A model generated the notes under the pieces. It was not told the origin of the DNA, did not search any database, and saw only the letters and a program-made list of their open reading frames with translations. A stretch of 64,000 nt of DNA from positions 4,402,001-4,466,000 of the forward strand of contig CM056874.1 of assembly GCA_029876055.1 (NCBI GenBank), read 5' to 3'. How positions within the stretch are numbered: position 1 is the first letter of the stretch; every line of letters begins with the position of its first letter. The DNA is from Madurella fahalii. Taxonomy: Eukaryota > Ascomycota > Sordariomycetes > Sordariales. This document shows, in pieces, positions 34,198 to 44,960 of this stretch. The position numbers and the translations under genes are program-made.

Positions 34198-35234
34198 ATG
34201 GCAGCAGCAGTAGCAGCAGCACTACCACTACCACCAACCCCCCCGGCAACCGAATGCATCCTCTGCGCCTCCCCCATCCCGGCCTCCCACCGAACCCCGC
34301 CAGCCCGCGCCCCCACCCTGCCGTGCGGACACACGCACTGCCTCGCCTGCCTCCGCCGCAACTTCCACATCGCCCTGGTCAGCGCGCCGTTCCAGCCCGC
34401 GCGGTGCTGCGACCCGGCCGCGCGCATCGAGCCCGCCCTGCTGCGGGACTGCCTCGGGCTCACCTCGCACGAGGCCCACGCCTACCGCGAGCGGCTGGCC
34501 GAGCACGACACGCGCGACAAAGTCTACTGCTTCGACCCCCGCTGCAGCGCCTTCATCCCCGCCATGCTCCGGGCCGGCCGCATGGGCCGGTGCCGCGTCT
34601 GCTGGAAGAAGACTTGCTTGCGGTGCGGCGGGCGGGGGCATTTTGGAGGTTGTGGTGTTGCGGATCTGGATGCGGATGGGGATGGGGATGGGGATGGTGT
34701 TGGTGTTGACCGTGGGGACGGGACGGTGGCTGTCGGGGGTAGGGGGTTTAGGGAGGTTGCGGAGGGGAATAGGGACGGAGCTGGGGCTGTGGCTGGGAAG
34801 GGGACGGGGATGGGGACGGGGATGGGGGCGAAGGGGAAGAAGAAGCCCAGGGTGTCGAATGACGAGCGGTTTTGGCGGTTGTCGAGGGAGATGGGGTGGT
34901 ATGTTGCCCGTTCTCTTATCATTCTCTTCGTCGCCCCACCTCCTCCCCCTCACTCGCTCTCTTGCTCCTTACTGTCTACTCCCGTCACCGGGAATGTGTG
35001 TAACGCGGGTGGAACGTGGCTGACGCTCTTACCGTAGGAAACGCTGCCCGGATTGCAAGCGGTGGGTGGAAAAGACGGACGGGTGCAACCACATCGCGTG
35101 AGTGTCTTCCTTCCTTTCTCCCTGCCCTCGCGCGGACACTGTGGCTGACTCCAGGCAGATGTATCTGCGGATGCCACTTCTGCTATCGCTGCGGGCGGGC
35201 ACCGTACGGGAACCATGGGGAGTGCGCCATGTGA
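34198..35234 (+). CDS. RBR-type E3 ubiquitin ligase (RING1-IBR-RING2)
   Basis: Three exons, 34198-34898, 35038-35097 and 35159-35234; 278 aa. Introns are 139 nt (GTATGT) and 61 nt (GTGAGT, branch GGCTGAC). RING1: CILCASPI, LPCGHTHCLACLRRNF, CCDP. IBR: VYCFDPRCSAFIP, CRVCWKKTCLRCGGRGH. After a Gly/Asp-rich low-complexity linker encoded by a GGGGAT repeat, RING2 is formed only after splicing: RCPDCKRWVEKTDGCNHIAC followed by CGCHFCYRCG, with the catalytic Cys position retained. RBR ligases pass ubiquitin through this Cys to substrate. The last exon could splice again at GTGAGT (35231) to CTAG (about 35310), adding about 20 residues. Paralogous to the shorter gene at 29611. Confidence 0.85.
34665..34830 (+). 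repeat. GGGGAT / GGGGAC low-complexity repeat within RBR gene
   Basis: Two clusters of GGGGAT-type hexamers (about 34670-34700 and 34798-34830) encode Asp-Gly and Gly-Met/Thr repeats in the linker between IBR and RING2. The G runs could fold as quadruplexes on the coding strand. Confidence 0.6.
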
Positions 35235-36146
35235 GTGCGCGGCGGAGAACATCACCGTCATGAGATGCGATGAATGACCGTCCCTCCTTTTCTTCCTCTC
35301 TTTTGTCCTAGAAAGTCACTTTTCCATTCTCTCTCCTATGTTTTGCATGGGTCGGTGGCCCGCTCAACTTTTGCTTTATTTCAGATCTAGTCGATGACAC
35401 TCAACGACATACATGCCATCGATCAGGCGTTATAGGATAGGGTGGTTGGGATATACCCCTGGTCGTCCCGCTCTTGAATCTGATTTGCAGGATGATGAGC
35501 CGGCAGGATACTTCGGACGGAGTCGGGTCGTCCTTTTTTGTTTTCTTTTCCTTCCTCGTATTCGAGAGGCACCCGCATAGTCCTGCATGGCAAGGGTCTG
35601 GTATATGTTTGGGTAGAAAAATTTGCTTTATATCATGGATTGCATAGGTATCTATTAGCGTTATTGAGTCTGGCTGGCTGGGTTGGAGACGCTATCCTGC
35701 TGTCTGACGCGGAAGATTAAATGTACTTGACCACTCATGCAAAGACCTAGTATTCCTCTCGTCCCCGCTGTGGCGTTCCATGCATTGTCGTGATGTATCG
35801 TCATCGTCTCGGCGGCGCTGCCGGTCGAGGCTACTTCTTGAGGACGGTTGGATCAAGATGCAACTACTCCGGGGGTGGTTTCTCCAAATTGGGAATTCCG
35901 GCTGCTCGAGCATGACGTTGCTCTGTACTAGCTGTATCTACGGTTCCACGACCTGCAGCCGAAGGACTACCCATTCCACATTCCGACAGTCAACTGACGA
36001 CATGGGCAAACGAGAACACATTTTGTGTGATATCAACAACCATCTCCAACACCAAACGCCATTCCCATGCACGAGAAATCTGCAAATTTTTGTTTGCAAT
36101 CCGCCCCAGATATACTCAGCATTACTAATTCCAATCCAAGTGAACC
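35235..36146. other. Intergenic between convergent genes
   Basis: The 3' sides of the RBR gene (plus) and NSA2 (minus). No gene seen. Confidence 0.5.
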
Positions 36147-37669
36147 CTATACTAGGAGAACGGCGTTCAAGCATCCATCGTTCTGTCGGAGGAAACGTCA
36201 GGATCCAAAGAGTAAGAGCATCACAACAACGAAGAACATACCTCGGGGTTGTTTGTGATCTGCGCGTAACGGCCCCAGGCGATCTTGCCCGATGCCGTCA
36301 CGATACCCAGATCGGACACGTTGACCTCGATGCTGCGGCTTGAATTAGAATGCGTCCCAGGGAGGGCTTACAGACGGTGCCAACATACATTGTTCCCTTC
36401 GTCAGAACACCCAGTTGGGTATCTTTGTCCTAGTTAGCGCTCCCCGAAGGGACGAGTCCTGGTTGATTGATCGGGGAGACATACAGCTGGTGGCTGTTAG
36501 CCTGCAGTTACAGAAAGGGGGCAGCACCAGGGCGCGACTTACAGAGGGTTGCTTGGGTTCTTCTTGACGCCGAGGATGGGGAGCTGTACCGTCACGTTCA
36601 GGGTCGGGTGCGTGACGTTGGCCTTTTTGTAACGTAGACCCATGGGCCGGATGAAGCCTGCGCGCCGGTCAGTGCCCGCTGTACAAGCAGTCTTCGGGCT
36701 ACGGCAAGTCCGGGACATGGATGAGGCAATAGTCGGAACCCTCTCCAGAATCGATATCCAAGACCAACACCTTGCCCGGTGGTGGAGATGATAGGACTCA
36801 CGTTCGTACTTGACGGGCCGTCTAGTGAAGTCGGGTCCAACAAAAGTAGGCTAAGCAAGGGGTTAGCATTGTCACCGCCGCAACCACATCGGACAAGGCA
36901 GACCTTTGTGACAACACGCTTCCACCCTGTTGCCCATCGTTAGCATGGGCTCAACCTAGTTAAGATGGTTGGCGAGGCAACATACCTTTCTTTTGCGTCT
37001 TCTTGCCAGTTTTGACGCTGCCCCTCCAGTCAGCACAGTTGTCATCTCTCTTCGGGTTTCCAACCCCACAGACGAGCGGACCAGAGCACGTACACCTTGA
37101 ACAGCTCTTCCTCGCTGATCCCCTTGACCTTGGGAATGGGCACCGAGAACCTCGCCGCCTTCTCGGCGCGCTTATTCTTGATCTGTGAGCTCAGCGCCTT
37201 AGCCGTGGTCGGGTTGGCGCGGTCGAGCAGGTAGGCGGGGATGGGGTCGGAGGGCTCCTTCTCGGCGGGGGCGCCCTTGACGTTGCGCTCCTCGTGCTGC
37301 TTGATGGTCTTGCGCATCTGTATCTTCTGGGCGTGCCGCTGCTTGGCGTACAGCTTAGCCCGCAGGCCGCGCAGGTTCTGCGCATTCTCGCTCTGCTTAT
37401 GGCCCTCACGGGCGGCCTTCTTGCGCGCGCGCTCCTCAGCGTCAAGGCGCTTGCCGTGGAGCTTGCGGTGCCGCTCTGTTTTGTTGTGGCGGCCGCCATT
37501 AGATAGGTCGTCCTGAAAGACGGAATGGGAAGGGGTTTGGCATGGATGTCCGGAGCGGTCTGGAAGAAGGGAAGCATACCGATATACTCGTTCTGAGGCT
37601 GTATTTCGAAGAGAAGGCGGTTAGTAAGGCCGTCAACTTGCGGAGGGACGAGAAAGGGATACACACCAT
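36147..37669 (-). CDS. NSA2: Ribosome biogenesis protein NSA2 (eS8-like)
   Basis: Eleven coding exons (high to low): 37669-37667, 37598-37580, 37475-37094, 37017-36986, 36926-36904, 36850-36802, 36657-36543, 36486-36485, 36422-36389, 36332-36242, 36182-36147. They sum to 786 nt, giving 261 aa, identical in length to yeast Nsa2. The product matches the family end to end: MPQNEYIERHRKLHGKRLD, KIQMRKTIKQHEERNVKG, VVTKPTFVGPDFTRRPVKYE, RFIRPMGLRYKKANVTHPTL, QLPILGVKKNPSNPLYTQLG, VLTKGTIIEVNVSDLGIVTA, WGRYAQITNNPENDGCLNAV. Nsa2 is a nucleolar pre-60S assembly factor needed for ITS2 processing (27S pre-rRNA). The first exon is only the ATG; the eighth is only 2 nt. Both are required for the conserved reading. 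Confidence 0.95.
36485..36486 (-). other. NSA2: Two-nucleotide micro-exon of NSA2
   Basis: The minus strand reads ...CCACCAG|CT|GTATGT.... The flanking introns are normal: 36487-36542 (56 nt, donor GTAAGT, branch GGCTAAC) and 36423-36484 (62 nt, donor GTATGT, branch CGCTAAC, acceptor AAAG). Including CT turns CCT-CT/AT-ACC into CCT CTC TAT ACC, the conserved Pro-Leu-Tyr-Thr. Skipping it gives a frameshift to stop. Confidence 0.8.
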
Positions 37670-38335
37670 GGTGAAGCGTGGCTCCTTGAAGGAGAACTCA
37701 ACCTATCGCTCCGGCACGGTATTCTGACTTGCAAGTTTGCCGCGAGACTGTTGTGTATGCGATTCGATACAGGCACCGTGCTGGCGACGTTTTCCGAACC
37801 CACTGATAAAAAAATATCAATGCCTTATCAGTTTTGCAGGTGGCGGGCGTCTTGGTGGGGGCTACAGTGTACGGTCGCCTATTGGTCGATGTCCTGACAG
37901 TGGAGATCCAGCTTCCCCCCCCACGCGGACCCCCGGCAGGCCGATCACAGCTAAACTTCACTACCCCCCATGGCACAAGCGGGAATCGCATGGGCAGGAT
38001 TTGGGGGACAAGAAGGTGACTGTGCAAGCAGGTAAATACCATTGCTTCGAATAGTTGGGCCGGGTGCATGAAGCACCAAGCGTTATCCTAGACAAGATGC
38101 CAGTCCCTAGAACCATAGCAAGCCTTCCGGGCCATGCGTGCTGAGATCTACAGAGGAGGCATACAACTAAATACAGAGCACATGACGTATCCTAATACGC
38201 TCTTCCTAACCCATAAACTCCAATGCTAATGCGGTATCTCGTTGGGTGCCCCGTCTTGAAATCAACGCCGTATTCGCATGCTTCCCAGAAAATCACTCTC
38301 CCAAAATGCCACCCTGAACGACCAAAATTAGGCTA
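37670..38335. other. Intergenic, NSA2 promoter
   Basis: Upstream region of NSA2 and 3' side of SPT2, both on the minus strand. No gene seen. Confidence 0.5.
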
Positions 38336-39542
38336 TCAGCGGGCACCAGCCTTGGACCTCGCCGCTTGGAGGAGTTTGCGCTTCCGCTCCTCTTTCTCTC
38401 GCTTCAGCCTCCTCTCTAGTGCCTCCTGCTCCAGGTCCTCGCGCCGCGCAAACCGGTCGGCTTCTTGCTCCTCGTCTTCGATATCCGACAATCCGGCCTC
38501 CATATCAGACTCATCTTCCTCCGAGCCATACCCATACCCGGGGCGGTTGCCGTACCCGGGTTCTTCGTCCTCATCGTACTCGATGAAGTCGTCCAGGTCA
38601 TCGTCATCCTCATATCTCCTCCGCGAGCTCGTGGCTGGTGCACCGTACCGAGGCCTGTCGCGAGAAGCGGGCTCGGAACTGGAACGACTAATCGCCGCTG
38701 CCTTTGCTGTTGTCGACGTCCCGGGCGGCGGCCGTGCAGTGCCCGTGTACCCCGTTGTAGCCAGAGCTGCCTTCTTAATCTTCTTTTCCTCGACGACTGG
38801 ACCTGCCTTTTTGACACTGGTCGGGCCAGACGAGAGGCCATTTCGCGAACCTGAGGATTTACCACCATCCCGTAACGGCGTCACTGTAGCGCCGCTTCGG
38901 CCAGGGACTGCTGGCCTCGATGCCGCCCTCGACTTCCGTGACTCCTCCGCCTTCATCTCCTTGCGTTCCTTCATAGTCATTGGCCGCCCAATCGTTTTGT
39001 GGTGGATCTTGCCCAAAGACTCCCGTTGCTCCGAGTTTGCCTTAGCCCGTGCCATGATCTCCGCGAATGAGCGCTTCTTTGGTGGTGCAGAATCTGTGGG
39101 CGCCGGACGCTTGGCAACAGGCCGAGAAGGTAATGGTTTGCTGCTATGTGTGGATGATGACCCTGCGGCGATGGGCTGAGTTGTAGTAGCGCCGGGCCTC
39201 TGTGTGAGTCCCGGTTTGTTGACAAGGGGTCGCAACGTTGGCGCGGCCTTGTCGATAGAGTTGCCCATAGGCTTATCCTCGGGCCGAGGAGATGGCTTCG
39301 ATGGATTGCCATTCGGCCCTGACGAGGAATCCACCATTGACTGGGTGCGAGCCGTCTTTGACCCCGCGATGCGAAGCTCATCCTCGGCTTTCCGCTTGGG
39401 TAAGGTTGCGCTGGGCCGCGGTGGCGGGTTCGGCGACGGTGTGGGCTTTTCGCCGGTTATCGACGCAAGCAGGTCGAGAATCTGAGGCAATCAGTCAGCA
39501 TCAGAGAGGCCGCGCAGAGGACGCGGCAGCGCTCACCGGCAT
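38336..39542 (-). CDS. SPT2: SPT2 chromatin protein (histone H3-H4 chaperone)
   Basis: Two exons: 39542-39537 (only ATG CCG) and 39481-38336, with a 55-nt intron (GTGAGC, branch TGCTGACTGAT, CTCAG), giving MP-ILDLLASITGEKPT; 383 aa. The protein is mostly disordered and rich in Lys, Ser and Pro. The C-terminal SPT2 domain is clear: an acidic DDDDLDDFIEYDEDEE stretch, then MEAGLSDIEDEEQEADRFAR, then a charged helix (REDLEQEALERRLKREKEER). The SPT2 domain binds H3-H4 and limits spurious transcription and histone loss during elongation. It shares an upstream region of about 770 nt with the divergently transcribed P2 gene, a layout that could couple them. Confidence 0.88.
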
Positions 39543-40315
39543 TTTGACTGCTCTCCCTTGGGCCAAGACCAAAAGCTCGCGCTTTGACTGAGCCCTCCCC
39601 AACCTCACACTGAGTCTCGGCGTGGAGGCATTGAAAGAGGACGAAGGATCAACCAGTAACCTTGCCACTTGCCGCTTCTGCTCTCGCTGCGCAACGTCCA
39701 ATACCGCAGATGAGTGGAAAGCGTGATTCGGGGCGAAATTCGATGCTGCGGAGTTCGCCGGAAAACCGGAGGATGGGGCGTTGCAACGAAACGATGGTTT
39801 TGAAAGGGGACAAAGAGGTTGCGTGATCGATGGGTGCTTCAACGTTGGCCGACAGCCGCTTTTAAGTGCTAGAGGGGGCCTTAACAATTTTGAAGCGGAG
39901 CCTTGAGAGGGCCCACATTGGATGGGAACCCGACTTGCAGGTCAACCGGAGACAAGTGTCACCGATTCCGGCAAACGTGGTCCCCCTAGAGGTGACGATC
40001 AGATTATGTCAGCAGAGGCCGAGTTCCATTCTCTGCCCTAACTTCGGCCAGCCAGCAGTCAGGTGACAAGTGGGCCCGAAAAGTGCGGGCTCACAATATT
40101 CAGAATTAGCAAATAAATCGGTTCCAAGAACTTCTCGAGAACCAGCCATCACGACGAGAACTAAGAAGAGTCTTTCTCCGCCCAACCCTGCGGTTAAAAT
40201 CGATTGACATCTCTTGTTCCTCTCTTTTCCCACAAGTGAGGACCACTCCCCGCCGGCTACGCAAGCGACTGATGCAAGGACACGGAGATTGACAAGTCGT
40301 AGAAAACCAGACAAG
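39543..40315. promoter_or_regulatory. Bidirectional promoter region of SPT2 and P2
   Basis: The SPT2 start (39542, minus) and the P2 start (40316, plus) diverge from this 773-nt stretch, with no other gene between. No specific motif could be assigned. Confidence 0.5.
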
Positions 40316-40767
40316 ATGAAGCACCTCGCCGCTTACCTCCTTCTCGGCCTCGGCGGCAACGCCTCTCCTTCGGCCGCCGACATCAAGGCTGTCCTCGAGT
40401 CCGTCGGCATTGAGGCTGATGACGAGCGTCTCGAGAAGCTCCTTTCTGAGCTCGAGGGCAAGGACATTAACGAGGTGGGAAAAGACGGCGTTCCCGAAGG
40501 CGGTTAGGCGAATTTGCTGACATTTAATGTTGCAGCTGATTGCTGAGGGCTCCTCTAAGCTTGCCTCTGTCCCCTCTGGCGGCGGTGGCGGCGCTGTTGC
40601 TGCTGCCGGTGCCGCTGCCGGCGGCGGCGCCGAGGCTCCCAAGGAAGAGGAAAAGAAGGAAGAGGGTATGCACACGCGCCTTAAATCGCGCACTGTCCCA
40701 GCGGCACTAACATTGAGTAGAGAAGGAGGAGTCGGACGAGGACATGGGCTTCGGTCTCTTCGACTAA
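40316..40767 (+). CDS. RPP2: 60S acidic ribosomal stalk protein P2
   Basis: Three exons: 40316-40474, 40536-40665 and 40721-40767; 336 nt, 111 aa. The 61-nt intron (GTGGGA, branch TTGCTGAC) and the 55-nt intron (GTATGC, branch CACTAAC) join INE to LIAEGSSKL and KKEE to EKEESDED. The N-terminal dimerisation domain is typical of P2: MKHLAAYLLLGLGGNASPS, then ADIKAVLESVGIEADDERLE. A flexible Ala/Gly hinge leads to the acidic EESDEDMGFGLFD tail that recruits elongation factors. P1-P2 dimers bind P0 on the large subunit. Length and tail match the family exactly. Confidence 0.97.
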
Positions 40768-42074
40768 GGGTCGTCTTGCCCCGAAATCACCTAACGTGGT
40801 TTGGGCTTTTCCGGGGAACCTCGACGATCTATGGGCACGATTGCGACGTTGTTTACATGGCATTGGGCTCGGCCGCGGATATGGAGTTGTCGGGTTTGAG
40901 GGGCTCTGCCAATGATGGCGCGCAGCTGCAGATAGACGGAACAATAAAAAGTACCAGGGTTCTCTTCGGCGTCGAGCACCTCACTTGCCCTCGGCCTTCC
41001 CGGGCCATCAGGCGCCGTGTCTTGCCTCCTTCCCCCAGCGCAAAGGACTGTCATAGGCAATCCGGCCATGGCGCTTGCTGCTTGGATAAAGTGCCGGTGT
41101 ACAACATCTTCGTCTGGTATTGAGTGCCCCATGTTATCCATCGTAATCGCACAACATGGATGAATGCATTAAAACTCTTGTCAATACTACCGGGAGTTAG
41201 AAACCTTACCAGTTTATCATCGGAAGCAATTGAAAGCAATTTACTGTTGGGCCTTACACTAAGGTTCTTCAACCCGCTCAGGAGTGTGTACTCTTATGAC
41301 TAATGGTACGGGTAACATACTCGCTGGCCTGTGCTTTCTGACGATCTTCCTTCCATCTTCCCGACAAACCGCTTCTGCGACGGTAATCATGGCCAGCACG
41401 CAACGATGCCGCCGGCATGCCTGTAACAATGAGCGAACTAGGAGTGGGGCAGAATTGGAAGACGAATGCTAGAGGAAGCTCTATCCCGAGTAGACTATCT
41501 ATCCTTACCATCGAGGATGACCCTATGGCCCAGCCATTTTGTCTGTATCAGCAGTGAAGACACCTCGATGCAGCACCCTTAAACCTGTATCAAAGGTCTT
41601 CCACCAAAGATCTCGCAAAGGAGTTGCCTTTCCTTGCAGCCGGAGGTCTGGACTCCCAGCTGGTGGGGTGATGGCCTGTGCAGACGGCCTGCAAGGGCGG
41701 GACGCCAAGCAAACCCGTACCCCCACAGCCCCACATTTCCATGTCGATCCCCAGCCACCTCGAACGATTGCGCAAAGTCCCCATCACATGCAAGTGGCAA
41801 TTCGCGAGCTTGGCGATTGAGCTTCTCTGGTTGGCCAGGCAACGAGCGGCATTTGGTGCACGTACCACCGCGTCGCGCGCAGCGCAGTACTTGGTGTTCG
41901 TCGGAGCTTCCAACCTCTCTGCTCTCTTCTACCACTCTTTCCAATCGCTCGATCCATCACAATCAGCATTCTGCTTCGTTCTGCATTGCTGCTTCCAACA
42001 TTTCACACATTCTGAGCTAGGAAAGAAAGAGCTTCTTCATTTGAACTTCCACAATTCTACACAATTTCGACACA
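40768..42074. other. Intergenic
   Basis: P2 3' flank and MPS1 upstream region. Open frames on both strands (up to 139 codons) lack motifs and overlap one another. No gene called. Confidence 0.5.
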
Positions 42075-44821
42075 ATGCACTCGAGCGACTCCTCTGACGA
42101 GGAGATCCTCCTGCCACGCCAAATCAGCGCGTTCACCAAGGCGCTGCTTGAGCGGTCCCACCATCCCACCAGGATTCCATCTCCGCCAAGCAACCAGCCA
42201 GATGTGCCAGCTGTCCCAGCTGCCAGCATCTCTCACCACAAGAGACGGTACTCGCGGGCCGGTAATCAAGAGTTGCCGCCGTCCCGCATTCCGTCTCCGG
42301 TTAACACGCCGGCCCCGCCCGTGAGGACCGTGAAGATCGCCATCGGATCGTCCGGTCAAAAGCCATCGTCATCAGCTGCTGCTACTCGCACCTCATCAAA
42401 CCGATCTACAAGTCATGGCAATCAGGAGCTGCCCGACCACCCATTCAGTGTCAGTCGCCCAACCGTGGCCAGTTTATCACGCACACGGTCCAATCGGCTC
42501 GCCACAGGTCATGGCAATCAGGAGTTGCCCGACCACCCATCTAGCGCCAGTCGCCCAACCGCAGCGGCCACTCTATCACGCAGACGGTCAAATCGACTCG
42601 CCACAGGTCAAGGCAATCAGGAGCTGCCTGACCACCCATCCAGTGCCAGTCACCCAACCGCAGCGGCCACTCTATCACGCACACGGTCCAATCGACTCGC
42701 CACAGGTCAAGGCAATCAGGAACTGCCCGACCACCCATCCAGTGCCAGTCGCCCAACCGCGGCGAGTTTATCGCGCACACGGTCCAATCGACTCACCACA
42801 GGTCAAGACAATCAGGAATTGCCTGACCACCCATCCAGTGCTGCAGCCGCTACATCACACACTAGGCCCAGTCGATTGACAGGTCACGGCAACCAGGAGC
42901 TGCCTGACCAACCATCCAGTGCCAGTCGCCCATCCGCTGCAGCCGCTACATCACACACCAGGCCCAGTCGATTGACAGGTAACGGCAACCAGGAGTTGCC
43001 TGACCAACCATCCAGCGGCAGTCGGCCGTCGGCCGCAGCACCTTCATCACGCACCCGGTCGAACCGATTCGCGGGTCTTCGCAACCAGGAGTTGCCGGAC
43101 CATCCTATCAGTGGCAACGGCCCATCCGTGGCGGTCGCGCAAGGCTCAATGCGGCTCAAGAGAGCGGCCAAGACGCCTGGAAGCTTTCTCAGCGGCCCGG
43201 CCCGCCGAGGACTGAGACGTCAAAGCGAGGAAGACGCAGCCGCCCAGGGCGAGGGCAGCCCAATCAGCATCAAGGAGCAAGTCAGAGCATATCAGCAAGA
43301 TCATGAAGACAAAGAGAACAAGAAACCACCAACCGAGCACAAGACACTCGCGCTTTCAACCCGGGGACGTCAGGCAGAGGAGCTTACCTCTGTGGAGATC
43401 GACATCAGCAAGGCAATTGCCAGAGCCCGCGCAGGATTCGACGCTGCCCAGAAAGCGGCTCCGTCTTCTCCTCCCAAAGACCCAATTCAGGTCGCCGCAC
43501 CACCTCAACGCAGAATCTCAATTCAACACACCGCCGCACCCTCCCCTCCCAAAGCGGCAGTTCAGGTCATCGCACCAGTTGAGCATGTCGCCCCACCCAC
43601 TCCTCCCAAAGCGTCAATCCAGGACATGGCGCTTCCTCCCCCCCCAAAATGACGGTTGTGGACACCGCCACAACCCCCGCCGGCGCGTCAGCTGCCGGAC
43701 AGCCAAACAAGAAGAAACAGATCCTGCTGCGGGTCAATGGCAGAGCATACGCTAAGATCGACTGCATTGGACGCGGCGGTTCTGGCAGAGTGTACCGGGT
43801 CTCGGCCGAAAGCGGCAAGATGCTGGCCTTGAAACGTGTGCCTCTGGAGCTCCTCGACGAGAGGGCGATCCAGTGCTTCAAGGGAGAGATTGAGCTCCTG
43901 AAACGGCTGCATGGAGTCGACCGAGTCATCCAACTCATCGACCACGAGTTGAACCTCGATAAGAAGATGCTCAGCATGGTGATGGAGATTGGCGAACTGG
44001 ACTTCCACACTTTCCTCTCGGGCCGCCGGGGCGAGCGCATGGACCCCGTGTTCATCCGTCACTGGTGGAAGGAGATGGTCGAGTGCGTGCGGGCGGTGCA
44101 TGCCAAGAACATCGTGCACAGCGACCTGAAGCCGGCCAACTTTGTCATCGTGCAAGGCCGTCTCAAGATCATCGATTTCGGCATCGCGAATGCCATCCAG
44201 ACCGATATGACGGTCAATGTGCACCGCGACGTCCAGATCGGCACACCCAACTACATGGCTCCTGAGGCACTGATGGACGCATGCGTCTACGACATCTTGT
44301 CGGCGAACCATGGCCACTGCGATTCCGCTGCCATTTCGCGCGCCCAGGAACACATCAAGAGCGGAAGGAGGCTGATGAAGGTCGGCAAGGCCAGCGACGT
44401 GTGGAGCTTGGGTTGCATCCTGTACCAGATGGTTTACGGCGTGCCGCCCTTTTTTAAGTTTAAGAACCAGCTCGACCGCGTACAGGCCATCATCAACTGG
44501 GCACATGAGATCGACTTCCCGGACAAGACCCACGACGGCGTCCGCGTCCCTCCCAGCCTCATCCGCACCATGATTCGCTGCCTCAACCGCGAGCAAAAGG
44601 ACCGCCCGACATGCGATGAGCTGCTTGCCGAGACGGATCCCTTCCTCTATCCGCAGGAGTTCCCCTCGGGCGAGGAGTTTGTCCCTCTCACCCAGGACTA
44701 CCTTGGGCGGCTTCTTCTTCGTGTCATTCAGAAGTGTCGGTCGCAAATGCCGAGTGACGACGAGGTGATGCAAGTGTGGGCCAAGGGCTACTATGAAGGA
44801 TTGAAGAGGGCGATGAAGTGA
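42075..44821 (+). CDS. MPS1: MPS1/TTK spindle-checkpoint kinase, frame break at a C8 run
   Basis: Two overlapping frames form one protein of about 915 aa. 42075-43652 encodes the N-terminal region: a 33-aa repeat array built on NQELP, then the Mps1-typical KTPGSFLSGPARRGLRRQSE and Pro-rich SPPK/TPPK motifs. 43649-44821 encodes the kinase: glycine loop IGRGGSGRVYRV, Lys in LALKRV, HSDLKPANF (HSD as in TTK), IDFGIANAI, GTPNYMAPEAL, VWSLGCILYQMVYGVPPF. The frames meet at PPPPK, where the DNA has eight C (43638-43645). Nine would join them in frame; no intron fits. The break is therefore a homopolymer slip, real or from sequencing. MPS1 directs kinetochore attachment signalling and spindle-pole duplication, and loss is usually severe, so a sequencing or assembly error is quite possible. 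If real, the kinase could restart at the ATG at 43649. Confidence 0.85.
42408..43110 (+). repeat. In-frame minisatellite (about 99-nt unit) in MPS1
   Basis: About seven to eight tandem copies of a unit near 99 nt (33 codons), each centred on (H/Q)GNQELPD(H/Q)P followed by SRTRSNRLATG or SHTRPSRLTG. A ninth NQELP copy lies upstream at about 42259. Neighbouring copies at 42505-42800 are nearly identical, suggesting recent copy-number change. Confidence 0.85.
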
Positions 44822-44911
44822 GAAGGAAATGAAGTGAAAAGGAATGGAAGTGAGAAAGCATTGAAGTGAGAAGGAAATGGATTGAGAAGGGAAATGAAGT
44901 GAGAGAGAAAG
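44817..44911 (+). repeat. GAAGTGAGAA(G)GAAAT imperfect tandem repeat
   Basis: About five copies of a purine-rich unit of 17-22 nt begin at the MPS1 stop codon and run into the 3' flank. Confidence 0.7.
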
Positions 44912-44960
44912 CATGTTTATTGGGAGTTTCAAGGGATCGTGGCTTGCTTGTTTACATTGA

